Notes: generated from the letters alone by a model not told the origin. A stretch of DNA of 11,616 nucleotides from an uncultured Clostridia bacterium (GCA_947623765.1 CANQIG010000044.1:1-11616); one strand, 5' to 3'. Positions 1 to 6,460 are shown, counted from the stretch's first letter. Made by a program: numbers and translations.

Positions 1-260
1 TTGCTCTCCAAAAACGCACGAGTCGCTGTAGAAAGCTCAAGTTTGTCTAAGTCTATTGAGTTAAACCGTCCGCTGGCGAACAGCCTGTCAAGCGGCTGGC
101 AGTCACAGGCGATTTTGAGAAAAAGGTAAATCTTGATGGCTTCAATCTGCGCATCACGCATCCGACCGGCTTTCTCCATATATTCAATTAAACCCCGGAC
201 CGTACATTGCTCCGACGCGTACCAAGCCCTGCACTTTTCTTCTATCATTTTATGAAACAT
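1..260 (-). CDS. N-terminus of probable DEAD/DEAH-box helicase family protein (partial)
   Basis: The frame is open from an ATG at 260-258 to the left edge, giving 86 codons with no stop. A good Shine-Dalgarno (CGGAGG, about 6 nt upstream) fixes the start. The product begins MFHKMIEEKCRAWYASEQ and has a central stretch RDAQIEAIKIYLFLKIAC. A basic/aromatic start followed by an 'R..Q.EAI..YLFLKI' segment recalls the N-terminal region of large DEAD/DEAH helicases annotated in Clostridia, often near restriction or mobile elements. The Walker A and B motifs would lie outside the window, so this assignment comes from remembered family resemblance only. The gene and its upstream region are more AT-rich than the sugar locus to the right, which fits an acquired island. 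It could instead be an unrelated mobile-element protein. Confidence 0.6.
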   Translation of the reverse strand, partial: MFHKMIEEKCRAWYASEQCTVRGLIEYMEKAGRMRDAQIEAIKIYLFLKIACDCQPLDRLFASGRFNSIDLDKLELSTATRAFLES

Positions 261-349
261 ATCAATCCTCCGAAAAGTCAGGCTTTCTAAAAGCAAGCTA
301 AGATGAAGAAAACACAATATTTATCAGCGGACACATTTTTACATATAGA

Positions 350-378
350 ATTATACCACAAACTCTAGTGGTCCGCAA
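350..378 (-). promoter_or_regulatory. Candidate promoter of the left-edge gene
   Basis: On the minus strand a consensus -10 TATAAT (350-355) lies 17 bp from TTGCGG (373-378), a partial -35. A 6-bp inverted repeat, GCGGAC at 327-332 and GTCCGC at 371-376, brackets the core. Transcription would start near 343, leaving a leader of about 80 nt before the ATG at 260. The perfect -10 and exact spacing support it; the -35 is weak. Confidence 0.5.
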
Positions 379-483
379 CACTTTTTGCTTCAATTTCTTC
401 CATTAGAGTTCTATCTATTCTTCATGAAATGATTATTTGCTCTTTCTGCCACGGTTGCTTATTGATAGAGTCGTCATATATGT

Positions 484-576
484 CTATCCCTTTTCCAGCC
501 TCTCCTGCATCCTCCTGCCCGCCTCCCGCTTCCTCCCGTTGAATCCGCGCGCATAAATGTCCGGCGATATGCCGAT
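484..576 (-). pseudogene. Tyrosine recombinase C-terminal remnant, copy 1
   Basis: Read on the minus strand and ending at the TAG at 486-484, the frame encodes DIYARGFNGRKREAGRRM followed by QERLEKG. This is the extreme C-terminus of a phage/ICE-type tyrosine recombinase. The tyrosine in 'DIY' (codon 553-555) aligns with the catalytic Tyr of the intact family motif, and with the same residue in the second remnant at 1445-1594. Upstream of about 576 the frame no longer resembles an integrase, so nearly the whole catalytic domain is gone. From 496 to 561 it matches 1457-1522 at 55 of 66 bases by hand count, with several silent differences. That suggests two related integrases rather than a recent duplication. 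Confidence 0.7.
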
Positions 577-591
577 CTTCCATCCCACCTC

Positions 592-620
592 TTGACATTT
601 CCGCGCTTTTCATATATACT
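592..620 (+). promoter_or_regulatory. Promoter of the toxin-antitoxin operon
   Basis: A perfect -35 TTGACA (592-597) is separated by exactly 17 bp from TATACT (615-620). The start point would be near 627, about 48 nt before the antitoxin ATG. It begins about 15 bp beyond the recognisable part of recombinase remnant copy 1, so the cassette brings its own promoter. Confidence 0.75.
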
Positions 621-640
621 TCTTATGCAGAACACATATA

Positions 641-657
641 TTTGTAGTTGATACAAA
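641..657 (+). promoter_or_regulatory. Inverted repeat in the antitoxin leader, candidate autoregulatory operator
   Basis: TTTGTA (641-646) and TACAAA (652-657) form a perfect 6-bp dyad with a 5-bp spacer, lying between the predicted start point and the Shine-Dalgarno at 661-667. RHH-type antitoxins such as RelB/DinJ commonly bind short dyads in their own promoter region, so this is a plausible operator. It could also be incidental at this AT content. Confidence 0.45.
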
Positions 658-674
658 GATCGGAGGAATTGCTG

Positions 675-977
675 ATGCGTGAACAGGTTTTGAATCAGTT
701 TCGCTGCGATAAAGCACTGCGGGAAGACTGCGTCGCCATTTATGAAGCCTTGGGGATGGACCTAAACACCGCTTTTCGGATGTTCATGGAGCGCACCCGC
801 ATCGTGCGGGGTCTCCCCTTCCCCGCCGTGCTTCCCGCTGATCGGATGACCTCTGTCGAGGCGAGAAATGCGATTGAAGCGCTGCGGGAGGAGGCGTCGG
901 ATCTGCCCGAAATGTCTTTGGACGAGATCAACGAGGAGATCCGCGCGGCTAGAGCGGAAAGGAAACGGAAATCATGA
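675..977 (+). CDS. RelB/DinJ family type II antitoxin
   Basis: This is a 100-residue protein starting MREQVLNQFRCDKALREDC. The N-terminal half has the ribbon-helix-helix pattern of RelB/DinJ antitoxins: a short beta strand, then two helices ('...ALGMDLNTAFRMFMERT') followed by the typical 'GLPFPAVLP' tail. The acidic, helical C-terminus (about residues 62-95) would be the toxin-binding segment. It should neutralise the downstream PIN toxin and repress the operon. I chose the ATG at 675 because CGGAGGA (661-667) sits 7 nt upstream; an in-frame ATG at 648 lacks such a site and lies in the dyad. The stop overlaps the toxin start as ATGA, implying translational coupling. RelB/DinJ antitoxins more often pair with RelE/YafQ toxins, so the PIN partner is a mixed but known type of pairing. 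Confidence 0.88.
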   Translation: MREQVLNQFRCDKALREDCVAIYEALGMDLNTAFRMFMERTRIVRGLPFPAVLPADRMTSVEARNAIEALREEASDLPEMSLDEINEEIRAARAERKRKS

Positions 978-1396
978 GTGTTTTCGCCGTGATCGATACG
1001 AACGTCCTCGTTTCCGCCTTGCTCACCAAAACCCCGGAAAGCCCCACTGCTCTGGTAGTAAACGCGATCACGGAGGAAACGCTTATCCCGCTTTACACCG
1101 AGGAAATCTTGGAAGAATATGAGGACGTGCTCCTCCGCACCCGGTTTGGCTTTCGGCGCACCACCGTGGAGAAACTTCTCGCGGTGATCCGCCAGTTCGG
1201 TGTACTTGTACACCCCTCGCCTACCGGCGAACAGCTCCCGGACATGGACGATCTCGTCTTTTATGAAGTCGTTATGGAAAAGCGAAACGACGCGGACGCC
1301 TACCTCGTCACGGGAAATCTCCGTCATTTTCCTGCGAGAGAGTATATTGTGACGCCTGCCGAGATGGTGGAGATTCTGAAAGAACAGCAGAAATAA
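974..1396 (+). CDS. PIN-domain toxin of a type II toxin-antitoxin pair
   Basis: This 140-residue protein is a putative RNase toxin of the COG1569-like PIN family. The sequence shows the PIN core: an N-terminal strand ending in the first metal-binding acid (VIDTNVLVSAL, D8), an acidic helix 'TEEILEEYEDVL' (E44/E47), a central acid cluster 'LPDMDDLVFYEV' (D90, D92, D93) and a C-terminal 'DADAYLVTGNLRHF' with D106/D108. Length and motif order are normal, so the nuclease site looks intact. Known PIN toxins cut tRNA or rRNA; the target here cannot be read from sequence. It overlaps the antitoxin by 4 bp and is followed by a strong terminator. Confidence 0.88.
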   Translation: MSVFAVIDTNVLVSALLTKTPESPTALVVNAITEETLIPLYTEEILEEYEDVLLRTRFGFRRTTVEKLLAVIRQFGVLVHPSPTGEQLPDMDDLVFYEVVMEKRNDADAYLVTGNLRHFPAREYIVTPAEMVEILKEQQK

Positions 1397-1413
1397 ATAG
1401 TTACAGATGAACC

Positions 1414-1446
1414 GGCCTGCGCCGTTTGGCGCAGGCCAATGTTTTT
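1414..1446 (+). terminator. Rho-independent terminator of the toxin-antitoxin operon
   Basis: Perfect 10-bp GC-rich arms (1414-1423 and 1428-1437) enclose a GTTT loop and are followed by AATGTTTTTA. It lies 17 nt after the toxin stop. Its T-tract touches the stop codon of recombinase remnant copy 2, so the cassette ends right at that remnant. Confidence 0.88.
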
Positions 1447-1594
1447 ATTTTCCCTCCAGTCTCTCCTGCATCCTCCGGCTCGCCTCCCGCTTCCTCCCGT
1501 CGAACGCGTGCGTGTATATATCCAGCGTCGTACTGATCTGGCTGTGCCCGAGCAGCCCCGCCACCGTCGCGACGTCCGCGTCGTTCTTAGCTCC
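1445..1594 (-). pseudogene. Tyrosine recombinase C-terminal remnant, copy 2
   Basis: Ending at the TAA at 1447-1445, the minus strand encodes 49 residues. They include DVATVAGLLGHSQISTTLDI, then YTHAFDGRKREASRRM, then QERLEGK. 'LLGHSQISTTLDIYTHAF' is the signature C-terminal motif of tyrosine recombinases (LGH histidine; catalytic Tyr at codon 1514-1516). The HxLR box and everything N-terminal is missing. Upstream of about 1594 the reading continues as residues that do not resemble an integrase, so this is a truncation or rearrangement junction rather than a frameshift of an otherwise intact gene. It is longer and better preserved than the copy at 484-576. Confidence 0.82.
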
Positions 1595-1681
1595 CCTGCT
1601 TTGATATAAACACATTCTCGAGAGCTCGCCTGGCTCACCAACTTTTTCTGAATTGCGCTTGCAAATTCAATCCTCACGCCA

Positions 1682-1718
1682 AAACGCTCCGTGAAACCTT
1701 CGGTTTCACGGAGCGTTT
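1682..1718. terminator. Perfect hairpin, probable bidirectional terminator
   Basis: Perfect 17-bp arms (1682-1698 and 1702-1718) flank a 3-nt loop. The arms begin with AAA and end with TTT, so each strand gives a stem ending in a short U-tract: GCGTTTCT on plus, GCGTTTT on minus. It lies between the convergent toxin-antitoxin operon (plus) and oxidoreductase gene (minus). The U-tracts are short, so efficiency is uncertain. Confidence 0.65.
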
Positions 1719-1957
1719 CTCCACCCTTATTTCTATTTCTTTTCAGAAAAGGCTCTGCCGCAACCCCGGAGTTTTTGGCTGAATGAGAGGCGTTTTCGCG
1801 GATTGCGACCCCGGTTTATTCTATGGACCTCCCTTGGACTAGGAAGAAAAAGTCCCTCCTGATAAGCGAATAGCTCATTCCGTGGATGTGCTCCCATACT
1901 TTTGGGAAAACGCCGCACGAATTCTTGATTTCTCCCACATTTTCGGGTAGATCCCCA
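1719..1957. other. Gene-free spacer between the mobile scar and the sugar locus
   Basis: I see no convincing gene here. The only open frames are short, lack a Shine-Dalgarno and run through presumptive 3' untranslated sequence. A small stem (GGACT and AGTCC arms around 1833-1853 on the minus strand) lies about 110 nt downstream of the oxidoreductase stop and might mark its transcript end. Confidence 0.4.
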
Positions 1958-2791
1958 TCAGATCTCCGCCCAGACGCCGGGAGTCTCCTCGGCCTTGTGC
2001 GCGGCCTCGAGCACCTCCGCAACCGCAACGGTCTGCGCCTTTTCGACGGGGATCTCCCCGGTCTCAAAGAAATGCAGGATCGCGCGGATCTGCCGGTCAA
2101 ATGTCTCCGTGGCGTCCGGGAAGCCCGCGAGCGTCCCGTCGCTGTATTTCACGGTCGTCGAGAAAGCCCCGTCCACAAGCAGATTCGCGATACCGAGCTT
2201 CCCGCCCGAAAACTCGACGGTGTAGCTCGCGGAGACGTCCGTGCCCATATACATCACACGCTTCGCCTGCGTGCCCAACAAGGCGACCATCGGCTCGATC
2301 TGGTGGATGAGATAATTCTCAGGCTTGCCCGGCCCAGCAAATAGCGCGAACACCGCCTCCTTCTGCGGGAGCGCGGCGAGCTCTTTCGAGAAGCGCAGCG
2401 CAGAGGAGGAGAACATCGGCGTTCCGCTTTCTTCCGCGATCCCGAAAAGATCCCGCGCGATCTGCGCCGTAGGCGCAAAGGTCTTGTCGACGTAGATGCG
2501 CTTCCCGGCGCGCAGCGGCTTTTGGCAGAGCGGCCAGTGCATCTCGGGGTTGTCCGGCGAGAGCAGGATCAGGCAGTCGCTCCGCTCGATGATCTCTTCC
2601 ATACTCTGCATTCGTTCGATGCCCATGTCGGCGCACCATTGTTCCGTCGTCCGCCCGCCGATGGGCGAGTCGATCTCGCCGTAGGCATACGCGACCTCAT
2701 ACGCGCCGTCCGAGAACGACTTGATCCACGCGGGATAATTGTTTGCGTGCCATTCGTCGAGATAGTAATCGATGAATCCGATTTGTTTCAT
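1958..2791 (-). CDS. Gfo/Idh/MocA-like sugar oxidoreductase
   Basis: This 277-residue protein starts MKQIGFIDYYLDEWHANNYP. I recognise it as a short Gfo/Idh/MocA-type subgroup. Its N-terminal strand-loop lacks the classical GxGxxG, having 'GFIDYYLDEWHANNYP' instead. It keeps 'SDCLILLSPDNPEMH' (about 71-85), the 'GKRIYVDKTFA' segment (D102-K103, equivalent to the usual E-K-P catalytic lysine loop) and a C-terminal region rich in beta strands. It would act in the cytoplasm on a sugar or sugar acid. Its companions suggest a pectin breakdown product, by analogy with B. subtilis yteT. The ATG at 2791 is preferred: AAGGAG (2804-2809) is 12 nt upstream, while an in-frame TTG at 2803 directly abuts the Shine-Dalgarno. 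It has its own promoter at 2834-2862. Cofactor and substrate are unknown, and loss of GxGxxG leaves real doubt about dehydrogenase activity. Confidence 0.8.
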   Translation of the reverse strand: MKQIGFIDYYLDEWHANNYPAWIKSFSDGAYEVAYAYGEIDSPIGGRTTEQWCADMGIERMQSMEEIIERSDCLILLSPDNPEMHWPLCQKPLRAGKRIYVDKTFAPTAQIARDLFGIAEESGTPMFSSSALRFSKELAALPQKEAVFALFAGPGKPENYLIHQIEPMVALLGTQAKRVMYMGTDVSASYTVEFSGGKLGIANLLVDGAFSTTVKYSDGTLAGFPDATETFDRQIRAILHFFETGEIPVEKAQTVAVAEVLEAAHKAEETPGVWAEI

Positions 2792-3036
2792 TTCAGTAAA
2801 CAACTCCTTCGCAAAACAAGTATTTGCACATTCATTCTATCCGTTTTCAGCGACCCTGTCAATCCCAGAAAAGGCGATTCTCCAAAAAGCAGAGCCACGC
2901 GAACTCCAAACGCTGAGATGATTCCAGAAGCGAAACGAACAGAGCGTCTCCTTTGCGTATGCATGGATATTGCAGGGACCGCGAAGCACCCAAAAAAAGT
3001 GAAATTGCTCGCGCATAAACTGTTCCGGCCATTCAT
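2788..3036 (-). other. Questionable 82-codon ORF with a strong Shine-Dalgarno upstream of the oxidoreductase
   Basis: An ATG at 3036 is preceded by AAGGAGG (3045-3051) with 8-nt spacing. The frame stays open for 82 codons, and its TGA overlaps the oxidoreductase ATG as ATGA. The product (start MNGRNSLCASNFTFFG) is Arg/Ser/Phe-rich with no domain I know. The promoter of the next gene lies inside this ORF, and a second minus-strand frame is open over much of the same stretch. Both argue against a conserved protein. It may be a leader peptide, a decayed gene or part of an interspersed repeat. Confidence 0.25.
2834..2862 (-). promoter_or_regulatory. Consensus promoter of the oxidoreductase gene
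   Basis: On the minus strand TTGACA (2857-2862) and TAGAAT (2834-2839) are separated by exactly 17 bp. The predicted start near 2827 gives a leader of about 36 nt carrying AAGGAG at 2804-2809. The oxidoreductase can therefore be transcribed apart from the transporter/GH28 operon. Confidence 0.75.
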
Positions 3037-3365
3037 CTGAAGGACCTCCTTTTTGTTGACTTCAGAGCTGCCGTTGCCAGAATACCTCTCTATTATCTGA
3101 CAAAAGGAGTTCTTTTCTTCCGTCACAGACACTAGCCTCTTCTTGAACCCCTCGCCCAGCGAGCGATTCTCGTGAGACAAAAAGACCCGCGCGCGATGTG
3201 CAAAGCGAACAGGTCTTTTGCCAGATCTGCGCCAGAGCCGAAAACCGCTTCGCGTCTGCCGGGCAAACCGGCCCGCAGAACAAACTGCTCCCCTATCCGG
3301 ATCGGGTTCCCGGCAGGCGCACTCCTGTTCTCTTTTTTTCAAGACTGAACCGCCCTATCAAGGTG
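3037..3365. other. Gene-free stretch between GH28 and the oxidoreductase promoter region
   Basis: I cannot support a gene here. Two overlapping minus-strand frames are open but resemble no family. It contains the likely operon terminator at 3176-3219 and a hairpin with TCTGC/GCAGA outer and GGGC/GCCC inner arms at about 3255-3280. The strong Shine-Dalgarno at 3045-3051 serves the doubtful ORF described separately. Together with 2863-3036 this is about 500 nt of unexplained sequence. Confidence 0.4.
3176..3219 (-). terminator. Probable terminator downstream of the GH28 gene
   Basis: On the minus strand AAAAGACC (3212-3219) pairs with GGTCTTTT (3180-3187), and the 3' arm continues as CTTTTTGT. 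The 24-nt loop has further small pairing (TGT/ACA). It lies about 150 nt past the GH28 stop and would end the transporter/GH28 transcript. The long loop lowers confidence. Confidence 0.5.
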
Positions 3366-4646
3366 TCATTCCTCGCGGATGACGCGCCAAGCGCCGGTGT
3401 TCACGTTCTCGAGCGCGACCTCCGCCCCGCCGCCGATGTAGAGGCCGCAGTCCTCCGGCACCTCGACCTGCGCCGTGCCGGGAGAGAAGTCGAACGTCGA
3501 GCCCTTGAGTGGTAGATTCTGCGACGGCTTCTTCGTGAAGTCGATGTCCCGGAGCACGACGCCGCGGATGTTGCCGTTCGTCCCGACGATCCCGATGGCG
3601 TTCTCGCCGAAACAGGTGACGCCGGTGACGTGCACGTTCCGGATGGCGCACGGCGTTTCGCGCGCGGGTCTCTGCGCACGCGGGATCAGCTCGTCGTGCT
3701 TCACCGCCATGAAGAAGATCGGTTCGCCGTTCCCCCACCAGTTTCCGGCGCGCACGCGCGTGTCGATCACCATGTTTTGAACGCGCACGTTCTCGACCAG
3801 CGCGCATTCGTCGCAGCACATGATCGTGAGGCCCCGGTTGCTCTCCCGGATGATGACGTTCGAGATCAGCACGTTCCGCACCGTGCTATACACATACCCC
3901 ATCACGAGCGCCTTCGAGCACGAACGCAGCACGCAGTTCGTGATGACGATATTCTCGCACGACTTCTCCCACGCGGTGATGCCGGAAAGCGCGATGCAGT
4001 CGTCGCCGCTCGAAATGTGGCAGTCGGAGATCAACACACCGTTCGAGCTGCAAATGTGCATGCCGTCGTTGTTCGGGACGTTGAGGTCGGTGTCGATGGT
4101 GAGGCCGAGCACCTTCACGTTTTCGCAGACGCTGAACGTCATCGTCCAGCAGGGCGCGTCGATCACGCGGATGCCCCGCAGCGTGATGTTTTTGGAATTG
4201 TGGAAGAAAATGCACTGGTTCGGGCGCTTCCCGATCGGATACGTACACTCCGCTTTCTGTGCCTCGGTAAACGGCACGCGGCTCTTCGGAACGTTGTAGA
4301 CCGAAGTGTCGTAAAACGACGTTCCGGAAAGGTCGATCGTCCCGCTGCCGTCGATGCAGACGTTGTCATAACCGATGTTGACGAGCAGCGCGCGCAGATC
4401 GCCCATCTCGTTGTGGCGGAACGGCTGCACCGGGTAGTCGTCCAAATTCTCGGACGCCTTCAGCACCGCACTGGATTCAAGGTGCAGCGAAACGCCTTTG
4501 AGCAGCAGCGTCCCCGTGCGGAACACGCCCGCGGGGATCAGCACCGTCTCCCCCGTCCCCGCTGCGCGGTCGATAGCTGCCTGGATCGCGGCGGTATTGA
4601 TGGTCACGCCATCGCCCAGCGCGCCAAAATTACGAATATCCAACAT
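3366..4646 (-). CDS. Glycoside hydrolase family 28 (polygalacturonase-like) protein
   Basis: This 426-residue protein starts with the classical 'DIRNFGALGDGVTINTAAIQ' (residues 3-22) of GH28 right-handed parallel beta-helix enzymes. Catalytic landmarks are 'NVPNNDGMHI' (N192-x-D194, the NTD motif) and 'SSGDDCIAL' (D215-D216). The later 'NRGLTIM' (270-276) stands where family members have the RIK-type substrate-binding strand. The usual GHG histidine segment between them is absent, replaced by 'CSKALVMGYVYS' (243-254). I see no signal peptide, so it is probably cytoplasmic and acts on imported oligosaccharides. GH28 enzymes hydrolyse galacturonan or rhamnogalacturonan linkages; the altered motif points away from a plain polygalacturonase. 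CGGAGG (4655-4660) with 8-nt spacing fixes the ATG. It is the last gene of the transporter operon, about 95 nt after the lipoprotein gene. Confidence 0.9.
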   Translation of the reverse strand: MLDIRNFGALGDGVTINTAAIQAAIDRAAGTGETVLIPAGVFRTGTLLLKGVSLHLESSAVLKASENLDDYPVQPFRHNEMGDLRALLVNIGYDNVCIDGSGTIDLSGTSFYDTSVYNVPKSRVPFTEAQKAECTYPIGKRPNQCIFFHNSKNITLRGIRVIDAPCWTMTFSVCENVKVLGLTIDTDLNVPNNDGMHICSSNGVLISDCHISSGDDCIALSGITAWEKSCENIVITNCVLRSCSKALVMGYVYSTVRNVLISNVIIRESNRGLTIMCCDECALVENVRVQNMVIDTRVRAGNWWGNGEPIFFMAVKHDELIPRAQRPARETPCAIRNVHVTGVTCFGENAIGIVGTNGNIRGVVLRDIDFTKKPSQNLPLKGSTFDFSPGTAQVEVPEDCGLYIGGGAEVALENVNTGAWRVIREE

Positions 4647-4670
4647 ACCGGTTTCCTCCGTTTTGAAAAT

Positions 4671-4701
4671 GAGGGGAGCAAAGCCTCGCTTTGCTCCCCT
4701 C
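4671..4701 (-). other. Strong stem-loop between the lipoprotein and GH28 genes
   Basis: Perfect 14-bp arms (4671-4684 and 4688-4701) enclose a 3-nt loop in the 94-nt gap. On the minus strand it is followed by only a weak U-tract (ATTTTC). It is better read as a partial terminator or 3' stabiliser of the lipoprotein mRNA that would lower GH28 expression than as a full terminator. I see no clear separate promoter for GH28. Confidence 0.7.
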
Positions 4702-4740
4702 CAAGAGAGATTTCAGGTCCGTGTGCCTTTGCGTCCGTGA

Positions 4741-6396
4741 TCAGCCGACGGTCCCCTTCGCGTCCTCCAGGACGTTCGGGTTCGCCTCGAGATACGCCGC
4801 AAACTGCGATCTGTACTCCTCGAGGTACGCGTCAAGGCCAGCCGCCTTCAGCTTCTCGATCGCCGGGCCGATGGCTTCATCATAGGGCACCATGCCGAAC
4901 TTGATCGGATAGATCGACGCGATGATCTCGGTCTGGAGGTTCGTCAGCTCGCTCTGCACCGGGGAAGCGTCAAAGATGAAGCCCGCGGCCGGGGAGATGA
5001 CGTAGTTGTCCGTCGAGTAGGTCATGTAGTCGATGTAGTAATCGGTCGCGTTCGTCTCATAGTACATGTACGGCAGATAGCCGGACATCCACGTGTCGAG
5101 ATAATAGATCGCGTCGCCGTTGTCGTTCTTGACAGGCTCATAGCGGTGATCGCCGGTCACGGTGTAGTGCGTGCCCTCGATGCCGTAATGGAACAGCGCG
5201 TGGTTCTCCTCGCTCTTGTGGAGCCAATCGAGGAACTTGAGGCCGGACTCCGGATCTTCCGCAGTGGCGGAGATCGCGTTCAGGTTCTGCACGAAGGTGT
5301 AGATCATGTCCGGGATGTCGTTGCCAAACGATTCGACCCATTCGACGTTGACGTCAGTCAGATCGGTGTTCTCCATGATGACCGTCGTCTCGCTCGGGTC
5401 AAACGTCTGGGACGGGAGGAACGCGCCGAACTTCGCGTCGTCATACTTCTTCTGGTGGTCAAGGCTCAGAACGTCCGGATGGATGAGGCCGAGCTCATAC
5501 ATCTTCTGGTAGGTCTGCGCGTCCTGCTTGAACTCGTCGGACTCATAGAAGGAATCGACGGTGCCGTCCTGCCGGATCAGCACGATGCCAAGGCTGTTCT
5601 CGACGTAGAACGGATACGTGTCGTAGCTTCTGTGGAGCCAGTGCGCGGTGTCCTGCGTCTGGTGGAACCAGTTGTAGGCCATCATGCCGGTCTCTTCCTT
5701 GATGTAGTCCTGCGACTTCTTCATCAGGTCGATGATCTCGTCGGTCGTCTCCGGGAAGGTCTCATAGCCGACCTTTGCGCCGACGTCCTGCCGCCAGTTC
5801 ATGTACGACATGACGTTCGCGAACGAGCGCCAATACGCCGGGACCGCATACTCCTCGCCCTGATACAGGGTGCCGAGCCACTCCGTCTCGGAGAAGCGGT
5901 TGTAGAGATCCTGATACTTCGGGAGGTAGTCGTGGATGGAGATGATGCCGCCCATGCCAGCGATGGAGGACAGGTTCTTGACGTCCTGCATGACGTGGAG
6001 CAGTTCAAACGGCTCGCCGGTGTTGAGCATGAGGTTCAGCTTCTGATCGTAAGCGTCCCACGGAATACGGATCATTTCGACTTCGATGTCGACGCCGTCT
6101 TCCTTGAGCTTCTCGTTCACCGCCGCGATGCCCGTGTCATAGTCATCGCAGTAGGTGCCCGGCTCCACATAGCGCATCGGGTGCACCGTGCCGTCGCCGG
6201 CCGGCGCTTCGGGCTCCTCGGTCGCCTCCGAGGTGTCGCCCGCCGGAGACGTCTCATTGGTCGTCCCGGCCTCCGAAGTGGAAGAAGAGGAATTCTGGGA
6301 CGAGCCGCCGGTGCTGCCGCCGGAGCAGGCCGCGAACGCCGTTACGAGCATGGCGGCCGCGAGAAGAAGCGCTAACAGTTTCTTTGCTTTCTTCAT
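4741..6396 (-). CDS. Lipoprotein solute-binding protein of a carbohydrate ABC transporter (LplA/YtcQ-like)
   Basis: This 551-residue protein has a lipoprotein signal peptide: KKAKK, a hydrophobic core, then 'TAFAAC' with predicted lipidated C24. A Ser/Thr/Gly/Glu-rich linker (about 25-70) follows, then a large family 1-type extracellular solute-binding domain with the LplA-like size (about 500-560 aa). 'NTGEPFELLHVMQD' (the D/E-rich first-lobe region) and a long aromatic-rich C-terminal lobe fit that family. It would capture oligosaccharides outside the membrane for the two permeases encoded just upstream on the minus strand. The ATG at 6396 is preferred, with AAGGAG (6409-6414) 12 nt upstream; an in-frame TTG at 6408 overlaps the ribosome site. 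The same AAGGAGTTG-N9-ATG arrangement precedes the oxidoreductase gene. Substrate is inferred only from the neighbouring GH28 gene. Confidence 0.92.
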   Translation of the reverse strand: MKKAKKLLALLLAAAMLVTAFAACSGGSTGGSSQNSSSSTSEAGTTNETSPAGDTSEATEEPEAPAGDGTVHPMRYVEPGTYCDDYDTGIAAVNEKLKEDGVDIEVEMIRIPWDAYDQKLNLMLNTGEPFELLHVMQDVKNLSSIAGMGGIISIHDYLPKYQDLYNRFSETEWLGTLYQGEEYAVPAYWRSFANVMSYMNWRQDVGAKVGYETFPETTDEIIDLMKKSQDYIKEETGMMAYNWFHQTQDTAHWLHRSYDTYPFYVENSLGIVLIRQDGTVDSFYESDEFKQDAQTYQKMYELGLIHPDVLSLDHQKKYDDAKFGAFLPSQTFDPSETTVIMENTDLTDVNVEWVESFGNDIPDMIYTFVQNLNAISATAEDPESGLKFLDWLHKSEENHALFHYGIEGTHYTVTGDHRYEPVKNDNGDAIYYLDTWMSGYLPYMYYETNATDYYIDYMTYSTDNYVISPAAGFIFDASPVQSELTNLQTEIIASIYPIKFGMVPYDEAIGPAIEKLKAAGLDAYLEEYRSQFAAYLEANPNVLEDAKGTVG

Positions 6397-6460
6397 TTTG
6401 TGTTTCAACTCCTTAAAAAAGATTTTTGTATTTGGGGATCTCTGGAACTGCCGCGCACAG

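Noticed and set aside
365..403. Minus-strand 12-codon ORF MEEIEAKSVADH upstream of the left-edge gene
   Set aside because: Too short, without a clear ribosome site, and it overlaps the -35 of the candidate promoter.
422..613. Minus-strand 63-codon ORF over recombinase remnant copy 1
   Set aside because: It reads the remnant in the wrong frame and has no family resemblance; the integrase-like residues are in another frame.
1324..1677. Minus-strand 117-codon ORF over remnant copy 2 and the toxin end
   Set aside because: It runs antisense through the toxin 3' end and terminator and reads the integrase motif out of frame.
3630..4904. Plus-strand 424-codon ORF opposite the GH28 gene
   Set aside because: His/Arg/Val/Asp-rich shadow frame of the GH28 coding strand, with no known domain.
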